The notes: generated by a model from the sequence alone, not told the origin. Positions 18,661-56,727 are shown, numbered from the stretch's first letter. The stretch is DNA of 64,000 nucleotides from Candidula unifasciata (GCA_905116865.2 CAJHNH020000831.1:192795-256794); one strand, 5' to 3'. Numbers and translations: made by a program.

Positions 18661-19552
18661 GACCGGTGGCATAAGCAGAAATTGACAAAAGAAAGAAAGA
18701 AAGAAATCAGCAGTGAAGTTCAAAGATTGTAACAATCATTTGAAAAGAAAAGACAAAATCAGCATTCACACTTAAAGATAATCTAGGTTGACTGCTAGTC
18801 ATCAGATCTATATATTATGCATGGCTTGTTTAGGCACTGTGCAACACGTACAGCCGTACAGGGCGACCACACTTTGGGTGATGGAAGATTACATAACTTA
18901 CTGTTGGTAGTACGTAAACGAATAGCAATGCTGAAGTTTAGTTGATGGGAAAAAAGGCATACAATAACTGACTGCACAGGGGCATCACACATCCGAACTA
19001 CGACCTTAAGTATTAGTATTTGTGCATGCCAGCGCACCTGCTTGATATATGTGTGTGTGTGCAGAGGCTTACATGCCGTGCGCGTCTGACTTGAATGAAT
19101 GCACGCATGCCTGCCTGTCTGCGTATATATGTATACGCATCTCTTACTATATAGGCACATATGTCTGTCTGTGTGTGTTTTATGACATCATGGCTTTATT
19201 GCTGCACTGGTGTATAATGACTACGAATGTCAAAATGTAAGTTTGAGATTAATTTCAATCTTCTTTAAAAAAAAATCGATCGCACTTGATGATTATGCTT
19301 TCTTGACTATGGCAACCCTATCTGGCATATAGGTTTCCTTATAACTCTTCTCTAAAATGGTTATCCACAAAGAAAGTTAATATGAACATACAGAATGAAA
19401 TTTAAATTTTAAGAATATATATATATTCACAATGTAAATAAATCACTTATAAAGCATCGCCAATTCTTATTGATACACGACGATGATTGCATAAATTCAC
19501 TTCAATACACTCCGCGTAACTGGCACAGTTGTTTATTGAACATTCTAACAAA
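18661..19552 (+). other. PSMB7 upstream flank
   Basis: Sequence before the PSMB7 start, with a (TG)n-rich patch near 19050-19170 and a TA run near 19420. No TATA box or other promoter element stands out. The start context is aacaaaATGG. Confidence 0.5.
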
Positions 19553-45461
<25,909 letters not shown>

Positions 45462-45724
45462 ACTGCTCTTGGTCTGTCCTGTTCTGGTTTTAAGTGTGGA
45501 TGTTTATTTTTTTCTTCTTTCTGGAATGTATGTTTCATGAACAGTGTATGTATGTGGGTTTGTGTGTCTTATTAATACATCATCTGTATTATCTCACTGA
45601 CAGTTGAGTGTTTAATAATGAAGATAATGTTTAGGCTTTTTTTTTAAAATTAAATAGATCTTCTAAGTGATAGACTGAAAATCTAGTGCTCAGTCTCTCT
45701 TGATGGATGCATCACTGTGTTGAG
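45462..45724 (+). other. PSMB7 3' UTR (extent undefined)
   Basis: T-rich sequence after the stop. No AATAAA is seen before the LINE fragment. The first clear one is at 46406-46411 beyond it. A non-canonical signal such as aatacatc near 45572 could be used. Confidence 0.5.
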
Positions 45725-45960
45725 TTGAGTCAAGAATTGACATCACAGCACTGGGAGCATTCACACGCATGCTCCTTCCTCATCTTCAGCAGCCAATGTA
45801 GAGTTCCAATACTGATGGTATTGGGTTGAATGTCTATTTTGCCTTTCCTCTGAGTGTAGTCAGCTGGCTAGACCCTCTGGTTACACCCAGGTACCTCATT
45901 CTCTCCAGGCTGATGATGCATCACTATGGTCTGAGAACTATGTGTGCATCCTCAACTTTA
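45725..45960 (-). mobile_element. LINE 3' end, LG group
   Basis: ttgacatcacagcactggga, cctcatcttcagcagccaat and ttgcctttcctctgagtgta match the LG 3' terminus on the minus strand. Confidence 0.78.
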
Positions 45961-46814
45961 GAAAAGGAAACAAACAAAAAACCAGTCGACTGCAACAGTT
46001 CATTTTCTCTTCGGTTACATCAGCAGAATCTGGGAGAGGAGGGGATAAAGATCTTCTGTGTGCCCTTTTTGTGCACCAGAAGTTTGTCCTTTCACTTGTC
46101 TTATGTTTTTGATGCCATCACACCAAGTTTTCTTTTTGCTGTGGGCCATAGTATTTCAATATTTTTTGTGTTATGAGGAAACCAGTTAATCAACTGTAAC
46201 CTTTATATTCCAAGATGGTAAAATTATTGTTTCCATAACTTTCTTGGTAGGAACCAAACAGTTAAAATAACTTGAAGTAAAATAATTTACAATTAAAGCT
46301 CTTTAATGTTGACCTTCATTCATTATTGGAAGCCAAGTTATGACTAAGAAGCCAAGTTGAGACTAATATGCAGAATTTACACAATTGCTTAGTTGTCTTT
46401 CTATGAATAAAATACACATTTCAACTTACCTTTTCCAAAAAGTGAAGTCTACATTTTTGTCTTGAGAAGTGATTGAAGAATGATTTAATTTTCATTATTT
46501 GGTCTGTTCTGTTATTTGACACAAAGAAATAAAAAAAATATTGATTGTATTCTTCGGTTACAGTTTAATGGTATCCTTTGTTTACAGCCTGATTATCATG
46601 ACAATTCCGACTTCACACCTGACTTTCATGATAGGTAATCACAATTCCGACTTCACAGCAAATGGGTCACCTCTCCACCATAGTTGCTCTAGTCCTGTGC
46701 CAGCTAAAACCACACAGAATGCACAGTTGCTGCCCCTTACAAAAATTGACACTGGCTGCAGTCTCAGCAAAAAGCCAGTAGTATACATACAATTAAACAC
46801 ATAAGGCAGTCTTA
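45961..46814. other. Intergenic, nothing recognised
   Basis: AT-rich. A 25-base local duplication (cacaattccgacttcacag type) near 46600-46660. No gene. Confidence 0.5.
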
Positions 46815-47345
46815 TCACAACATCTAGCATGAGAATGGAGGTGGTAACTGCAGCTCTCCGGTGGCTAGAGAATAAGATGCATACATATGTTGTAATTGTA
46901 ACACACTCTAAAGGCATGCTGAGAAAGGTGAAGACAAGTATGCTTCGGGCAGAGTGGCAGGCTTCACTGGGAAGGTCTCGGTTAGTGAGCATACTTTGGA
47001 TCTTTTCTCCAGGCTATGCCAGCATAGTGCATAATAAACAGGCAGACAGATTGGCGGGATCTGCACCACTGGGTGGTTAATTGACACATGACAAGGCAGA
47101 TGTGGTCAAGGCCCTTTGGGAACAAGCAACAGAATCAATAGAGAAGCAAGATTATTATGGCCTGGAGAGAGTGAGGCACCTGGGTATAAACAGAGGGTGT
47201 GGCCTGCTCACTACACTGAGGAAAGGCAAGATGGACATGTAACCAGATTGTGACCGGTACCATCAGTTTTGGAACTCTGCACTGGCTGCTGAAGATGAGG
47301 ACAGAGCATGCATGGGAATGCCCTGAGTGTTGTGATGTCAGTTCT
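46815..47345 (+). pseudogene. LINE RNase H region and 3' end (LG group)
   Basis: VTAALRWLENK and an SKGMLRKVKTSMLRAEWQAS segment, then ILWIFSPGYASIVHNKQADR with LAGSAPLGG form an eroded RNase H-type domain (equivalent of W.PGHAG..GNE.AD). After stops, FGTL/WNSALAAEDED and CQFLT-coding remnants give the family terminus. Non-functional. Confidence 0.83.
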
Positions 47346-48349
47346 TGACTCAACCCAGAAATGCCAAAACAAAGTCTGGCACTAGAGCTGCAGTACAACG
47401 TTGGTTTAAGCAACAGTTACAACAAATTAATAGTTGCACATGCAATTAGTAAGCCTACCATTTCTGAGGCAACAGGCCATTCGCCAGTTTCTTAATCTGC
47501 AGTTCACAGCACAAACTGGACACGGACAAAAAGAAAGCATTCCAAATGAAATCTACAACTCACAGTGACACGGTAAGCACTCAGATGGATGACAGACCTA
47601 TATACTTTCAGTTGACATATGGGGCAAAATGCAATGGCTAACTGTAACCAGAAGCAAATAAGTAGCCACAACTAAAACAGTAAGCCATCTATATTAAACC
47701 AACAATTCATCAGGCAATTGTGAAATAATAAAAAGACCTCCTTTTTTTCTTCTGTGAGACATTAATGAGCAGTGACACAAAGTTGTTCCTTTGATATTTG
47801 TTTCTTCCTTTCCCTAATTCAGATTTCATAGTTTTGTCGTGAAGTCTCTTAGTGACATGGAGAAAATATTTTGGGAAATGGGATAACGGATGACAAAACT
47901 TAGGTGTATGACTGAAAAACTGCAAGAGGGTTGATTTCAGTGAACTAGTTTTTTTTTTTAGCTATATGGCTCAGTCTCTCACCACCAGGCAGCTGTTTGC
48001 CCCTGGAAAGTGTTCACAAAACAGGAAACTCCCCAGCCCCAGCAGCGACTGTCGAATCTCGTAAACTCTTTCATGCCCCATTTTTTCTGGGGTTTGGACA
48101 GCATTAATTTTCAGCAGAATTTGTTTACTGCAAAATGACAAAGCTAAAACCTTCCTGAAGAAAAAGTTTTGGCTGTATAGGGACATATAATGTATCTTGT
48201 CTATTCTTGTCTAGAATATTTTATGGCTGCTTGGGGCACAGCAGCTAATCAAATTTTCAGAAAGTCTCAAAGATCCAAAACCATGTTCTCCATATAATGA
48301 CAGGGACTGTGCACGCCACGCCCATATCAGACATGGAAACAATTACTGA
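47346..48349. other. Intergenic, nothing recognised
   Basis: AT-rich. Short minus-strand frames at 47710-47925 and 47971-48186 show no domain. Confidence 0.5.
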
Positions 48350-49560
48350 TCTCCATGATCTGGAAGATCCGGCTCTCCAAATACCATCACTTTAAAGTAC
48401 TACCCATGCACAGTCGACTTCAGAAACCCCAGAAGGCTAGACTAAAGAGAACCTGTTTTATTAAGAGCGCAAATGCCAAGCTCGCTGTCCTCAAACTCCC
48501 TCCCATAATGCCAAATATTCCACTGAAACCTTACAACGACTGCCCCCCTTGGCCCAGGGATAGCCTGCCAACAGTCAGAACCACTGTAACAGGGATCTCC
48601 TCTAAATCATCAATGAGCAGCACTGATATGAAATCAACTACTGAATGAGAGATGAACAGACTTTATTCACACCAGAGTTAGATTAGAGTATACAGATAGT
48701 TCAGCCGAGAGAGCAGTTAAAAGACGGAGGAGGAATATACACAGAATGCCCAAATGGTATAAAAATTAACCAGGCTGGACCAACAGGTTCATATTCCACA
48801 AATTACAGAGCAGAGGCAAAAGCACTTCTGTCTGCATGTTCTTTCCTGAATGGATAACAGCACAGCAAATATAGCAGAGTGGTCTTTCTGACTCACTGAT
48901 GCTTTGTCAGTTCTACAAGCTATTGTTAACCCAACAGACACTCAGTTTGTAGACTTGACGCAACAGCTGATTCACTTAGGCTTCTCATTAGAACAATCTG
49001 TACTGCAGTGGATTCCAGGTCACTGTAGCTTGGAAGGCAATGAAATAGCGGACAGATTGGCCAGAAGCGGCAGTGACATGGTACAACCAAATAGCGACTC
49101 AACCCACCAAGAGACGAAAACATTAATACAATCTAGTATCCAAGAAAGGTGGCTGGATACACACACACCAGATTCTTTCCCAAAGACTCGCTTCATCGTC
49201 TCTCTAGAGAGGGACAGTGTACTGTATTCAAACTAAAGACTGGGCACAACAGATTTCGTCAACATATGTTCAAATTTTTCGGTGCAGGAAACATGGAGAC
49301 GTGGCACCCGAAAATGCTGAGCATGTGCTCCAACACTGTCAACTGTATGCTGACAACAGAGACGTAATCTGGCCCGGTCCAACCACAGTTAAGACAAAGC
49401 TGTATGGTACATGAGAGGATATGGACTGCACAATAGCTTTCATAAAGGCAACCACAGTTAAGACAAAGCTGTATGGTACATGAGAGGATATGGACTGCAC
49501 AATAGCTTTCATAAAGGCTATCGACCTCCTGATATGTTTTCTGACAGAAGAAGAAAAGAG
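48350..49560 (+). pseudogene. LINE ORF2 C-terminus with RNase H (LF group)
   Basis: In order, with frameshifts: a pre-RNase H region (48355-48648); the first RNase H motif near 48690 (VYRDSSAERAVK, expected D-G-S-A); LSVLQAIVNPTDTQFVDLTQ; and a well preserved VLQWIPGHCSLEGNEIADRL at 48990-49060. A final Cys/His-type segment (ENAEHVLQHCQLYADNRD) is near 49310. This is an I-like non-LTR element. No 3' tail is seen. Confidence 0.86.
49381..49518 (+). repeat. 69-bp tandem duplication
   Basis: aaccacagttaagacaaagc through tttcataaaggc is present twice, back to back, with no visible difference, at the end of the LF fragment. Confidence 0.92.
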
Positions 49561-50585
49561 AAATGAGGGCAGAATAAATCTAAACTATTTAAATGTCAGT
49601 ATTGCAACAAAATGTTATTAGAATCACACAACATTTAAGGATGTTAGACACATATGAAGATTATTTTAGCAATTAAATGTGTGCTTACCTTACTTTTTAC
49701 TTGTTCAGCAACACTGCTATCTAATTAATTATAAGAATTCACATGCCTTCTCTGTTTAATTATGTTTCAGCTAGTCTTTATTTGAAACAGTTCATTTAAA
49801 TACTTCGGATGTTATGTCCGTTTTTGTACGACATGTCAGATTTTGCAACAACAGAAATCGGGAAAACAGCTGATCGAAACAGATGATCCAATTTAAATAT
49901 TTTGTTCAGTCTTCCTCCTAAACCTATATATCGACACAGGTTTGACACATGTTATTATCAATCATAATATCAAGACTATTGTTTCTATTTGGCTGCGTTT
50001 CAACAACGACAGCAGTACAAACAGTTCTATACCTTTTCCGTTATCATTTGATATAGAAAAAGCGCGTAAAAATACATCGCATCTAAATATGTTTTATTTA
50101 TCAGAGAGTGATGCAAACACAATGTCGACATCAGAAGACGAAACAACTTCCTGCTACTAATGCTAGTTTTTCAAAACAGTTCATACAGATTTGGTTTTTC
50201 CCTCAAACAGAAACAAATGTGAATGTTTCAATGAAACGCCAGTATACTGGTCAATAGTCTGATCGAGATAAAATCAAACACCAGTTTATTGGTGATTAGC
50301 CCACAAAGAGTTAAGTGCATGTTTTGACAAGCCAAATAGTAGAATTTGAACCCACAGCTTTAGAGCTTAAGGAAAAAAAAGCGTAACCACTTCGCCACAC
50401 ACACAAAAAAGACAAGCCACAAGAAAGTTTTGGAGCGCTTCACAATAACGCCCCCCCCCCCCCCCAAAAAAAAAGACACTTAAATGTGATTTTCTTTTTT
50501 AAATTTAAAAAAGCACCATTTACCATGAAATTATTCTCATCTCTCAGCAGCTCTAAATGATATGAAGTGTTTGATAAATGCCAAA
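49561..50585. other. Intergenic, nothing recognised
   Basis: AT-rich. A 72-codon frame at 49942-50160 has a Ser/Asp/Glu-rich end but no domain. Palindromic ccagtatactgg at 50241 and cacaaagagttaag at 50304 may be the edge of an old TTAA element. A poly-C run lies at 50451-50465. Confidence 0.45.
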
Positions 50586-50589
50586 GCGT

Positions 50590-51120
50590 CATCATCATCA
50601 TCAAGTGTCTTGCCTGTGTGTGTGTGTTGTCCATCAAGATGATGATGACCACTCTTTTTCATCAAGTATGAGTACGAAGATGACTGATGAGGCCGATGCT
50701 GGTCCGAAAAGTTCTTGGACAGGGAATAAGCTTTGTGCCAGGGAGGGAATCTCCTGCAGTCGCCTTTCTGTCCATCCTTTTCTTAATCATTCTCGCTGAT
50801 AAAAGAGTGACTTGCGCGGTGACTTGGATTAAAGTGAGGAAGAGTTGTGCTGTGTCGTCGACCTCACTCTCTCGCCTATCATATCTGGGTCCAGTGGCAA
50901 GACAGAGTCAGGACGACTGTCTAGGTGCAGTGGATGACCAGGGCGTTCTATGTGCCTCGTCATGCACTATGCGCTCCACAGCGCTTTGCTAGTGTCGCCG
51001 TTTTGCCTGTTGAACCAAATATGGTTTAACATGGTGTCTTGCCTACTGCCATGAGCCATCATGTCTCTGCACGATTGTCAACAATATGTGTCAGCTCATG
51101 TTGACCATGCTGTGACTGTC
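50590..51120 (+). repeat. R7 interspersed repeat
   Basis: gacttgcgcggtgacttgga, gtcgtcgacctcactctctc, gacgactgtctaggtgcagt and catgagccatcatgtctctg follow R7 as seen in PSMB7 intron 6 and extend it at the 3' end. Confidence 0.75.
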
Positions 51121-51361
51121 TCTTTCTGATGTTTATAAAAAGTTGTCTTCCAGCCTTCACCTCTTTCAGAACATCTGAGTCGCTTTTTTCTTTCTTTCCA
51201 AGGAATTCTGAGGTTTCTTTTGTAAAACAACAAATCCCAGGCCTTAAGAAATTTTTCGGCTTGTTTATTATTTGTCCTGGATCCGCATTTTTTTTCCAAC
51301 TGGCTCTATATAGGATGCAGGGATACTTTTAAGAACCTTGCCAAAGCATGGACAAGCAAAT
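51121..51361. other. Intergenic, nothing recognised
   Basis: T-rich sequence. No feature. Confidence 0.45.
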
Positions 51362-51712
51362 AGTTGGATACAGCACACCCACATGTACAGCACACCCGCA
51401 TGTACAGCACATCCGCATGCACAGCACGCACACATGTACAGCACCTCGCATGTACAGCACACCCACATGTACAGCACACCCGCATGTACAGCACACCCGC
51501 ATGCACAGCACGCACACATGTACAGCACATCGCATGTACAGCACACCCACATGTACAGCACACCCACATGTACAGCACACCCGCATGCACAGCACGCACA
51601 CATGTACAGCACACCCACATGCACAGCACACCCACATGTACAGCACACCCGACTGTACAGAAAACCCACATGTACAGCACATGCACAGCACGCACACCCA
51701 CTGCAGCAACAT
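51362..51712 (+). repeat. 15-17 bp minisatellite
   Basis: About 20 units of catgtacagcacaccca with variants (gcatgcacagcacgcacac). A larger block (tgtacagcac ... cgcatgtacag) repeats about every 115 bp. Open frames on both strands are artefacts of the repeat. Confidence 0.93.
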
Positions 51713-51734
51713 AAGACAGTGATACAGAACGGTG

Positions 51735-51925
51735 AGCGAAGATGATGATGACGTTCAACCCCACTAGGACATAGCACCGAGCGATAAACACCCGTTGACA
51801 CAAAGTGACACCACTGGGATGAGGATCATCAGGGGACAGGTAATAGAAACCCTGTTTAACCCATAGGCTGGGTTATATTAGAGGCCCCGGCAACAGCCAG
51901 GATGGGGCTTTAAAACAACAAAACT
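51735..51925 (+). mobile_element. R4 short interspersed repeat
   Basis: cccactaggacatagcaccg, cgataaacacccgttgacac and ggcaacagccaggatggggc, then an aaaacaacaaaa end. Shared with 59295-59500 (plus), 56272-56462 and 60765-60940 (minus). Confidence 0.8.
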
Positions 51926-51974
51926 GCGTCTGACACTGGGAAGCAGGTTATAATAGAACGGTGAATGAAGTAGT

Positions 51975-52075
51975 ACTTCTTCGCGTTCACCAGCTGTAAA
52001 CTCTGGCGGAAAGAGGCAGTTGGTCTATTCTTCTTTTCCTTATAACAGGGCCCCGGAACCCACACGGGGAGAATG
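51975..52075 (-). mobile_element. R3 SINE, internally deleted
   Basis: The 3' end (cttcttcgcgttcaccagct, gtaaactctggcggaaag) is joined directly to the 5' head (ggcagttggtctattcttct, ccccggaacccacacgggg). The central about 180 bp is missing. Confidence 0.8.
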
Positions 52076-52302
52076 AAGTAGTCCTAGGTTCGTAGTGTGG
52101 GTGACAACACAGGCACAGTGTGGCCCATATTATACGGAAGCTACATGTTCAGATATAATAACATTTAATGAGATTAATTACTAAGAAACAAAGAAAAGAA
52201 AGCTACCAACCATCCAGAATTGTTCATTTCGCCGTATTTATTGCAGTGTCAGGCTGAGGTGTCTTGTGTTTTCATTCTATGGGAGTTACCAGAAAGTCAT
52301 TG
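52076..52302. other. Intergenic, nothing recognised
   Basis: AT-rich linker between SINEs. Confidence 0.45.
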
Positions 52303-52506
52303 ATATGTTTGTTTGTTGTTTGTTAACCCTTAGGCTCGGTATTATGGATATCGCAACCCTTCGGCCTTGATTCCATTGTAAATACCGTAAATCTGGGAGA
52401 AATGTGGCTTTTCTGCCTACCCCTAGGAGTGAACCCAGACCACACGGAGTTCATCACCCGGTCACCGCGTAATCCGGTTTAGCCAACTACGCTAGAGAGC
52501 CGGGCG
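52303..52506 (-). mobile_element. R2 SINE
   Basis: Minus strand: (TGTT)n tail at the left, ttaacccttaggctcggtat, aatctgggagaaatgtggct, and the tRNA head ctacgctagagagccgggc at the right. aagtcatt occurs at both borders (near 52293 and 52507) as a probable target duplication. Confidence 0.88.
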
Positions 52507-52544
52507 AAGTCATTTAGATCATCTGTCCATCAGTTAGATCAGGG

Positions 52545-52835
52545 CTTCCCCGTGTGGGTTCCGGAACCCCATTGTGGGGGAAAACAAGAATCGATCCACT
52601 GCCTACCCACAAGCATGTCGTAGGAGTCGACTAATTGGGGAGCTTCCTTTGAAGTCGGAGTGTGTTTGTCTGAGAGGCAAGGAACCAACAGTCTGCACAC
52701 AAGTGATTCAGATCCGTAAAACTGATGCACACTCAAAACTCAGGTTCTGGAGCAGGACTGCAGTTCAGAAGTGGACGAACAACCAGAACTTTTCGCCAGA
52801 GTGTACAGCTGGTGAACGCGAAGAAGGAGAAGACA
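52545..52835 (+). mobile_element. R3 SINE, nearly full length
   Basis: The head ccccgtgtgggttccggaac is near 52548. Middle blocks aagcatgtcgtaggagtcga and aaggaaccaacagtctgcac follow. The 3' end tacagctggtgaacgcgaag is followed by aaggagaag. Confidence 0.9.
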
Positions 52836-53264
52836 TCAGAGCTATCAACTACGTTTATTCGGGGGATAAGGTGGTGAAATAGGGATCGTTCAGTGGCCCC
52901 AGACCCAGCATAGAACAATCATTAATAAAAAAAAAAATACTGTCTGTGATTCGCCAACTACTAGGCTTCTGCGGGCCTTTTATTGCAGCTGGAATCAAGT
53001 CAGTGCAACAATGTTAGTTCCGCACAGTGTTGCCACTTTCCTTTGACAAAAAACATTCAAAAAGGAGTCCAAAAATATCTAAAAACATCTGAATCTGCGT
53101 GGAAAATATCTGGGAAAAAATTCAAATGGAAAGAGTCACAAATTACATAGCTATTGATATGACTTACCCTAAAGAAGCATGTCCTCATCTTTACTGAAGT
53201 CTGCCTTACAAGATCCACAGGATAAACTTTGCTTGGATGAAGAAGTTGAAGCTTCAGATCCAAA
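52836..53264. other. Intergenic, nothing recognised
   Basis: No exon or repeat family recognised. Confidence 0.45.
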
Positions 53265-53590
53265 ATGACTCTGGTATGCTTTCATTCATTCATTCAGTAG
53301 CATGTCCCTCGCGGAACCTCGCTGCCATAACAAAGCCCTCCGGAAAACCTTCCTATCCTGAGCAAGATGTCCTGCGTCTGATACACCCATCTGGAGATCA
53401 TCTGCCACATCCTGCACCCATCTTCTCCTTGGCCTTCCTCTTCCTCTCTTCCCAGGCATTTACCCCTCCATTATTGTTCTCTCTAGACTTCCATGACGTT
53501 TCTGACCAAAATATTTCAATTTTCTTTGTTTTCATTGTCTTTACTAGCCAACCCTCTTCAAATATTCAGCTCTTGAAAGTATGATGACGT
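53265..53590 (-). pseudogene. LINE 3' end, LC group
   Basis: Minus strand: a YFGQKRHGSLERTIMEG piece, then (shifted) GRPRRRWVQDVADDLQMGV, SDAGHLAQDRKVFRRAL and a Gly-Ser-Ala end. Same family as 28230-28680. Confidence 0.82.
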
Positions 53591-53754
53591 TTCAAGATAT
53601 TTTCTTTACCCTAAGATATTTCTTAGATGGATGCCAGTAAACAACCTGTTCTTTTCATAGTTCCGCAGTAAATTTTATAAACTGTTTAAACACTAGTAAA
53701 TTCTGACACCATTCTCGTGTGGGCTCTAGTGCCACAGTTTGACGACAGAGAATA

Positions 53755-54055
53755 GTCCCACTACCATCCCCGTGTGGGTTCCGGGGCCCCATCGTGGGGA
53801 AAACAGAAATAGACCCTCTGCCTACCCAAAAGCATGTCGTAAGAGTCGACTAATTGGGGAGCTTCCCTTGAAGTCAGAGTGCATCTGCCTGAGACGCAAG
53901 GAACCAACAGTCAGCATTCAAATGAATCGGATCTGTAAAACTGATGCACATGCAACACTCGGGTTCTGGAGCAGGACTGCAGTTCAGAAGTGGACGAACA
54001 ACATAACTTTCCACCAGAGTGTACAGCTGGTGAACGCGAAGAAGAAGAAGAGTCC
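53755..54055 (+). mobile_element. R3 SINE, nearly full length
   Basis: ccccgtgtgggttccggggc, aagcatgtcgtaagagtcga, gttctggagcaggactgcag and gtgaacgcgaagaagaagaa: the full R3 order with an (AAG)n tail. Another R3 follows directly. Confidence 0.92.
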
Positions 54056-54295
54056 CACTACCTCCTTACGAAGCATGTCGTAAAAGGCGACCAATAAGGG
54101 CTTTTCCCGTCGAAGTTAAGTGCACCTGCCATAGAGGGTAGAAGATAAACAGTTTGTGTGCAAATAAGCTAGTTCTGTAAAATTGATGTGCGTGCACAGT
54201 TCAAGTTCTGCAACAAGACGAAAACCCAGAAGTGGAACAACTAGAACATTCTACCGGAGTTTACAGCTGGTGAATGCAGAGAAGAAGAACTAACA
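54056..54295 (+). mobile_element. R3 SINE, diverged, in tandem with the previous one
   Basis: aagcatgtcgtaaaaggcga, cacctgccatagaggg, gttctgcaacaagacgaaaa and tggtgaatgcagagaagaag. The head is lost. Confidence 0.85.
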
Positions 54296-54515
54296 TCATT
54301 AGGGCTAAAAGACGGCAATGGCTGCGTTTTAAAGAATGCCAGATCACAGACAAAACTGTAAATAAAAGAATTAGATGGAAGTAGACCGATCAAGAAGACG
54401 ACAAAGGAATAATCACAGACAAACCTACAAACACTTTAGTTAATAACTACAAAAAGAAAGCAATAGGAGATAAAAGGTGGCATGTGGTATCTGCAGTAAT
54501 GAATCCCACCGGCTT
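54296..54515 (+). pseudogene. LINE 3' end, LB-like
   Basis: AKRRQWLRFKECQITDKTVN (compare GHIERMSDDREVKTVY of LB), GDKRWHVVSAVMN, and the terminus cggcttgagatgctgaagaa. It lies directly between an R3 SINE and a minisatellite built from its terminus. Confidence 0.7.
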
Positions 54516-54958
54516 GAGATGCTGAAGAAGTAGGTGGTAATTTATCATGCCCTATACTTGAGATGCTGAAGAAGTAGATGGTAATTTATCATGCCCTGTA
54601 CTTGAGATGCTGAAGAAGTAGATGGTAATTTATCATGCCCTATACTTGAGATGCTGAAGAAGTAGGTGGTAATTTATCATGCCCTGTACTTGAGATGCTG
54701 AAGAAGTAGATGGTAATTTATCATGCCCTGTACTTGAGATGCTGAAGAAGTAGATGGTAATTTATCATGCCCTGTACTTGAGATGCTGAAGAAGTAGGTG
54801 GTTATTTATCATGCCCTGTACTTGAGATGCCGAAGAAGTAGATGGTAATTTATCATGCCCTATACTTGAGATGCTGAAGAAGTAGATGGTAATTTATCAT
54901 GCCCTGTACTTGAGATGCTGAAGAAGTAGATGGTAATTTATCATGCCCTGTATTGCTG
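54515..54958 (+). repeat. 44-bp minisatellite grown from a LINE tail
   Basis: Ten units of tacttgagatgctgaagaag + tagatggtaatttatcatgc + cctg with few substitutions. The first half of the unit equals the terminus of the preceding LINE (cttgagatgctgaagaag). Confidence 0.93.
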
Positions 54959-55354
54959 CGACTCACCGTAGAGTTGAATATATTTATATATATCCTCTCT
55001 ACGTCAGTGGCACATGATGATGATGAGTTTTGTCTTCGAGGGAGTTTTCAAATGTAAGCACAGGAAGGTATGCCTGTTAGCCACTGTGCTACACGACAAC
55101 TCCCTACGCGTATCATTGTTTTCTATTTTTTTATTTTTACTGGAAAAGAAAACAACGCCTAGCTTGATGTAATGTCCGTCGTGTCTTGTCCAACACTAGA
55201 CCAAAGATAGCAGATATATCAAGTGTTAACCACGGCACCGATGTTTGGACACTAAATTGCCAGTTGTTGGTGATTGTTTCTGTTCTGTAATTTGACACTT
55301 TGCTTTATGTAAAAGGTTTTCTCTTATTATTATTTGAAAGACTCTTTTTCCACG
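54959..55354. other. Intergenic, nothing recognised
   Basis: No exon or repeat family recognised. Confidence 0.45.
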
Positions 55355-55600
55355 ACTTGAAGTGTATTGGCATATAGGGCTAGGCTTATGTTTTATAGAC
55401 CAACTGGCACTTGGTGCGTGATGTGGTCAACATCTCGCAGGTCACCTTTACTTCCCAGGATCCGACCTGATACCCGATACTCATTTAAGACGACCTTGTA
55501 GCCATGGCCATTTTGAACAAAGTCCGGCTCTCTCAGGACAGGTACCCTGGGATCAGCAGGAAAATATCTAGCCGCTACATCACGGCGGCTGCCTTGTTAA
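55355..55600 (-). mobile_element. R1 SINE
   Basis: Minus strand: tggcatatagggctaggctt, ttttatagaccaactggcac, gatgtggtcaacatc and cacctttactt match the R1 tail and body. The head region to about 55600 is worn. Confidence 0.8.
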
Positions 55601-55970
55601 TAGTGCTTAATTGTCATAATGTTTTTTTAATCATATGTTTATTTTACAACCCTAATGGGGGAAAAAGGGGGGGGGGGGGGGCTTGGTGTCGCTTGGAGTC
55701 TTTTCATACATTACAGTTGGCACTACCCGAAATAAAAGAGGTTGAAAACCACTGGTATCGAACAACATGATGATGCTAAGCGTGCCTTCAGGCACGTCAA
55801 CTCTGACAAAGTATACACGAGTTGCCGTACTTCAGTTAGTTGAGTTAGTGTCGGTAATTTGTAGGTTAAGAGTCGGAGTCTGACAACTGGTACCACATAC
55901 ACATAGATAAGGCAGGTCAGCAAGAAGCCCTATATATTCATCCCTTAATCCTCTTCCCCTTTGTAAATGG
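55601..55970. other. Intergenic, nothing recognised
   Basis: Contains a poly-G run near 55667-55681. No feature. Confidence 0.45.
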
Positions 55971-55971
55971 G

Positions 55972-56215
55972 AGTCGCCGTGACGGAGCGCCTAGACGCTG
56001 GTCGCGGATCGGAAGGTCGTGGGTTCGCTCCCGGTGGAGCCGGGCTCCTCTCAAAAATGACCTTGGCTCCAAGGTCGACCCAGCCTTGAGTGGGTACTGG
56101 TTGCAGTTCCGGAAAGTAAAGGCGGCCAGCGGGATATTGTGCCGATTGATCTATAAAATATAGGTCTAGCCCTATATGCCCTATACGCCTATAGGAGTGA
56201 AAAGGGTCCTTTACA
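55972..56215 (+). mobile_element. R1 SINE, well preserved
   Basis: The head gagtcgccgtgacggagcgc with B box ggtcgtgggttcgctcccgg, body caaggtcgacccagccttga, and tail ataggtctagccctatatgc. Best-preserved R1 in the window. No target duplication identified. Confidence 0.9.
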
Positions 56216-56271
56216 TTTTTTTTAAACCTTCATAAATAATCTTGACATCCCTTTGTGGGATGCAATTTCCA

Positions 56272-56462
56272 GTTATTTTGAAGCCCCAATCTGGCTTTTG
56301 CAAAAAGGGGGGGGGGGGGGGGGGGCTAAATATAGCTGGGCCTGAAATATGGCCTAACGACTGAACGGGGATTTTGGAACTTCTCCACCGGTGATCCTCA
56401 CCCGTATGGTGGCTGTCACCGCGTGTTTATCGCTTGTGTGAGTACTGATGGGGTACAACTTA
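56272..56462 (-). mobile_element. R4 short interspersed repeat
   Basis: Minus strand: gaagccccaatctggctttt, ggcctgaaatatggcc, cacccgtatggtggctgtca and cgtgtttatcgcttgtgtga. A poly-G run sits inside it (near 56307-56326). Confidence 0.75.
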
Positions 56463-56727
56463 CCTACACACACAATTTTTCCCTTATTTTCGTCTCCCCT
56501 TCTCTGTCTATTGCTTCTGCGTTTTTTTTTTTTTAAATGTTAATTTTGGCTCTATCTATCTACTTTTTTCTTTTTACTTCCCCCTGGTTTTGTGTTTAAA
56601 TTGTATTTTTCTCCTCTTCCCCACTCTATGAATGTATGTTTCTCGGACATCTCTCTTTCTCTCTCGATATCTTTCTTCGTCTCCTACTCTCTATGAATCT
56701 CCCTCCTCTCTGTATTTTCTCTGTGGG
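56463..56727. other. Intergenic, pyrimidine-rich
   Basis: CT-rich sequence. No feature. Confidence 0.45.

Noticed and set aside
49942..50160. 72-codon frame with acidic end, possibly a transposase start
   Set aside because: No motif, and no matching TTAA-flanked left end could be found.
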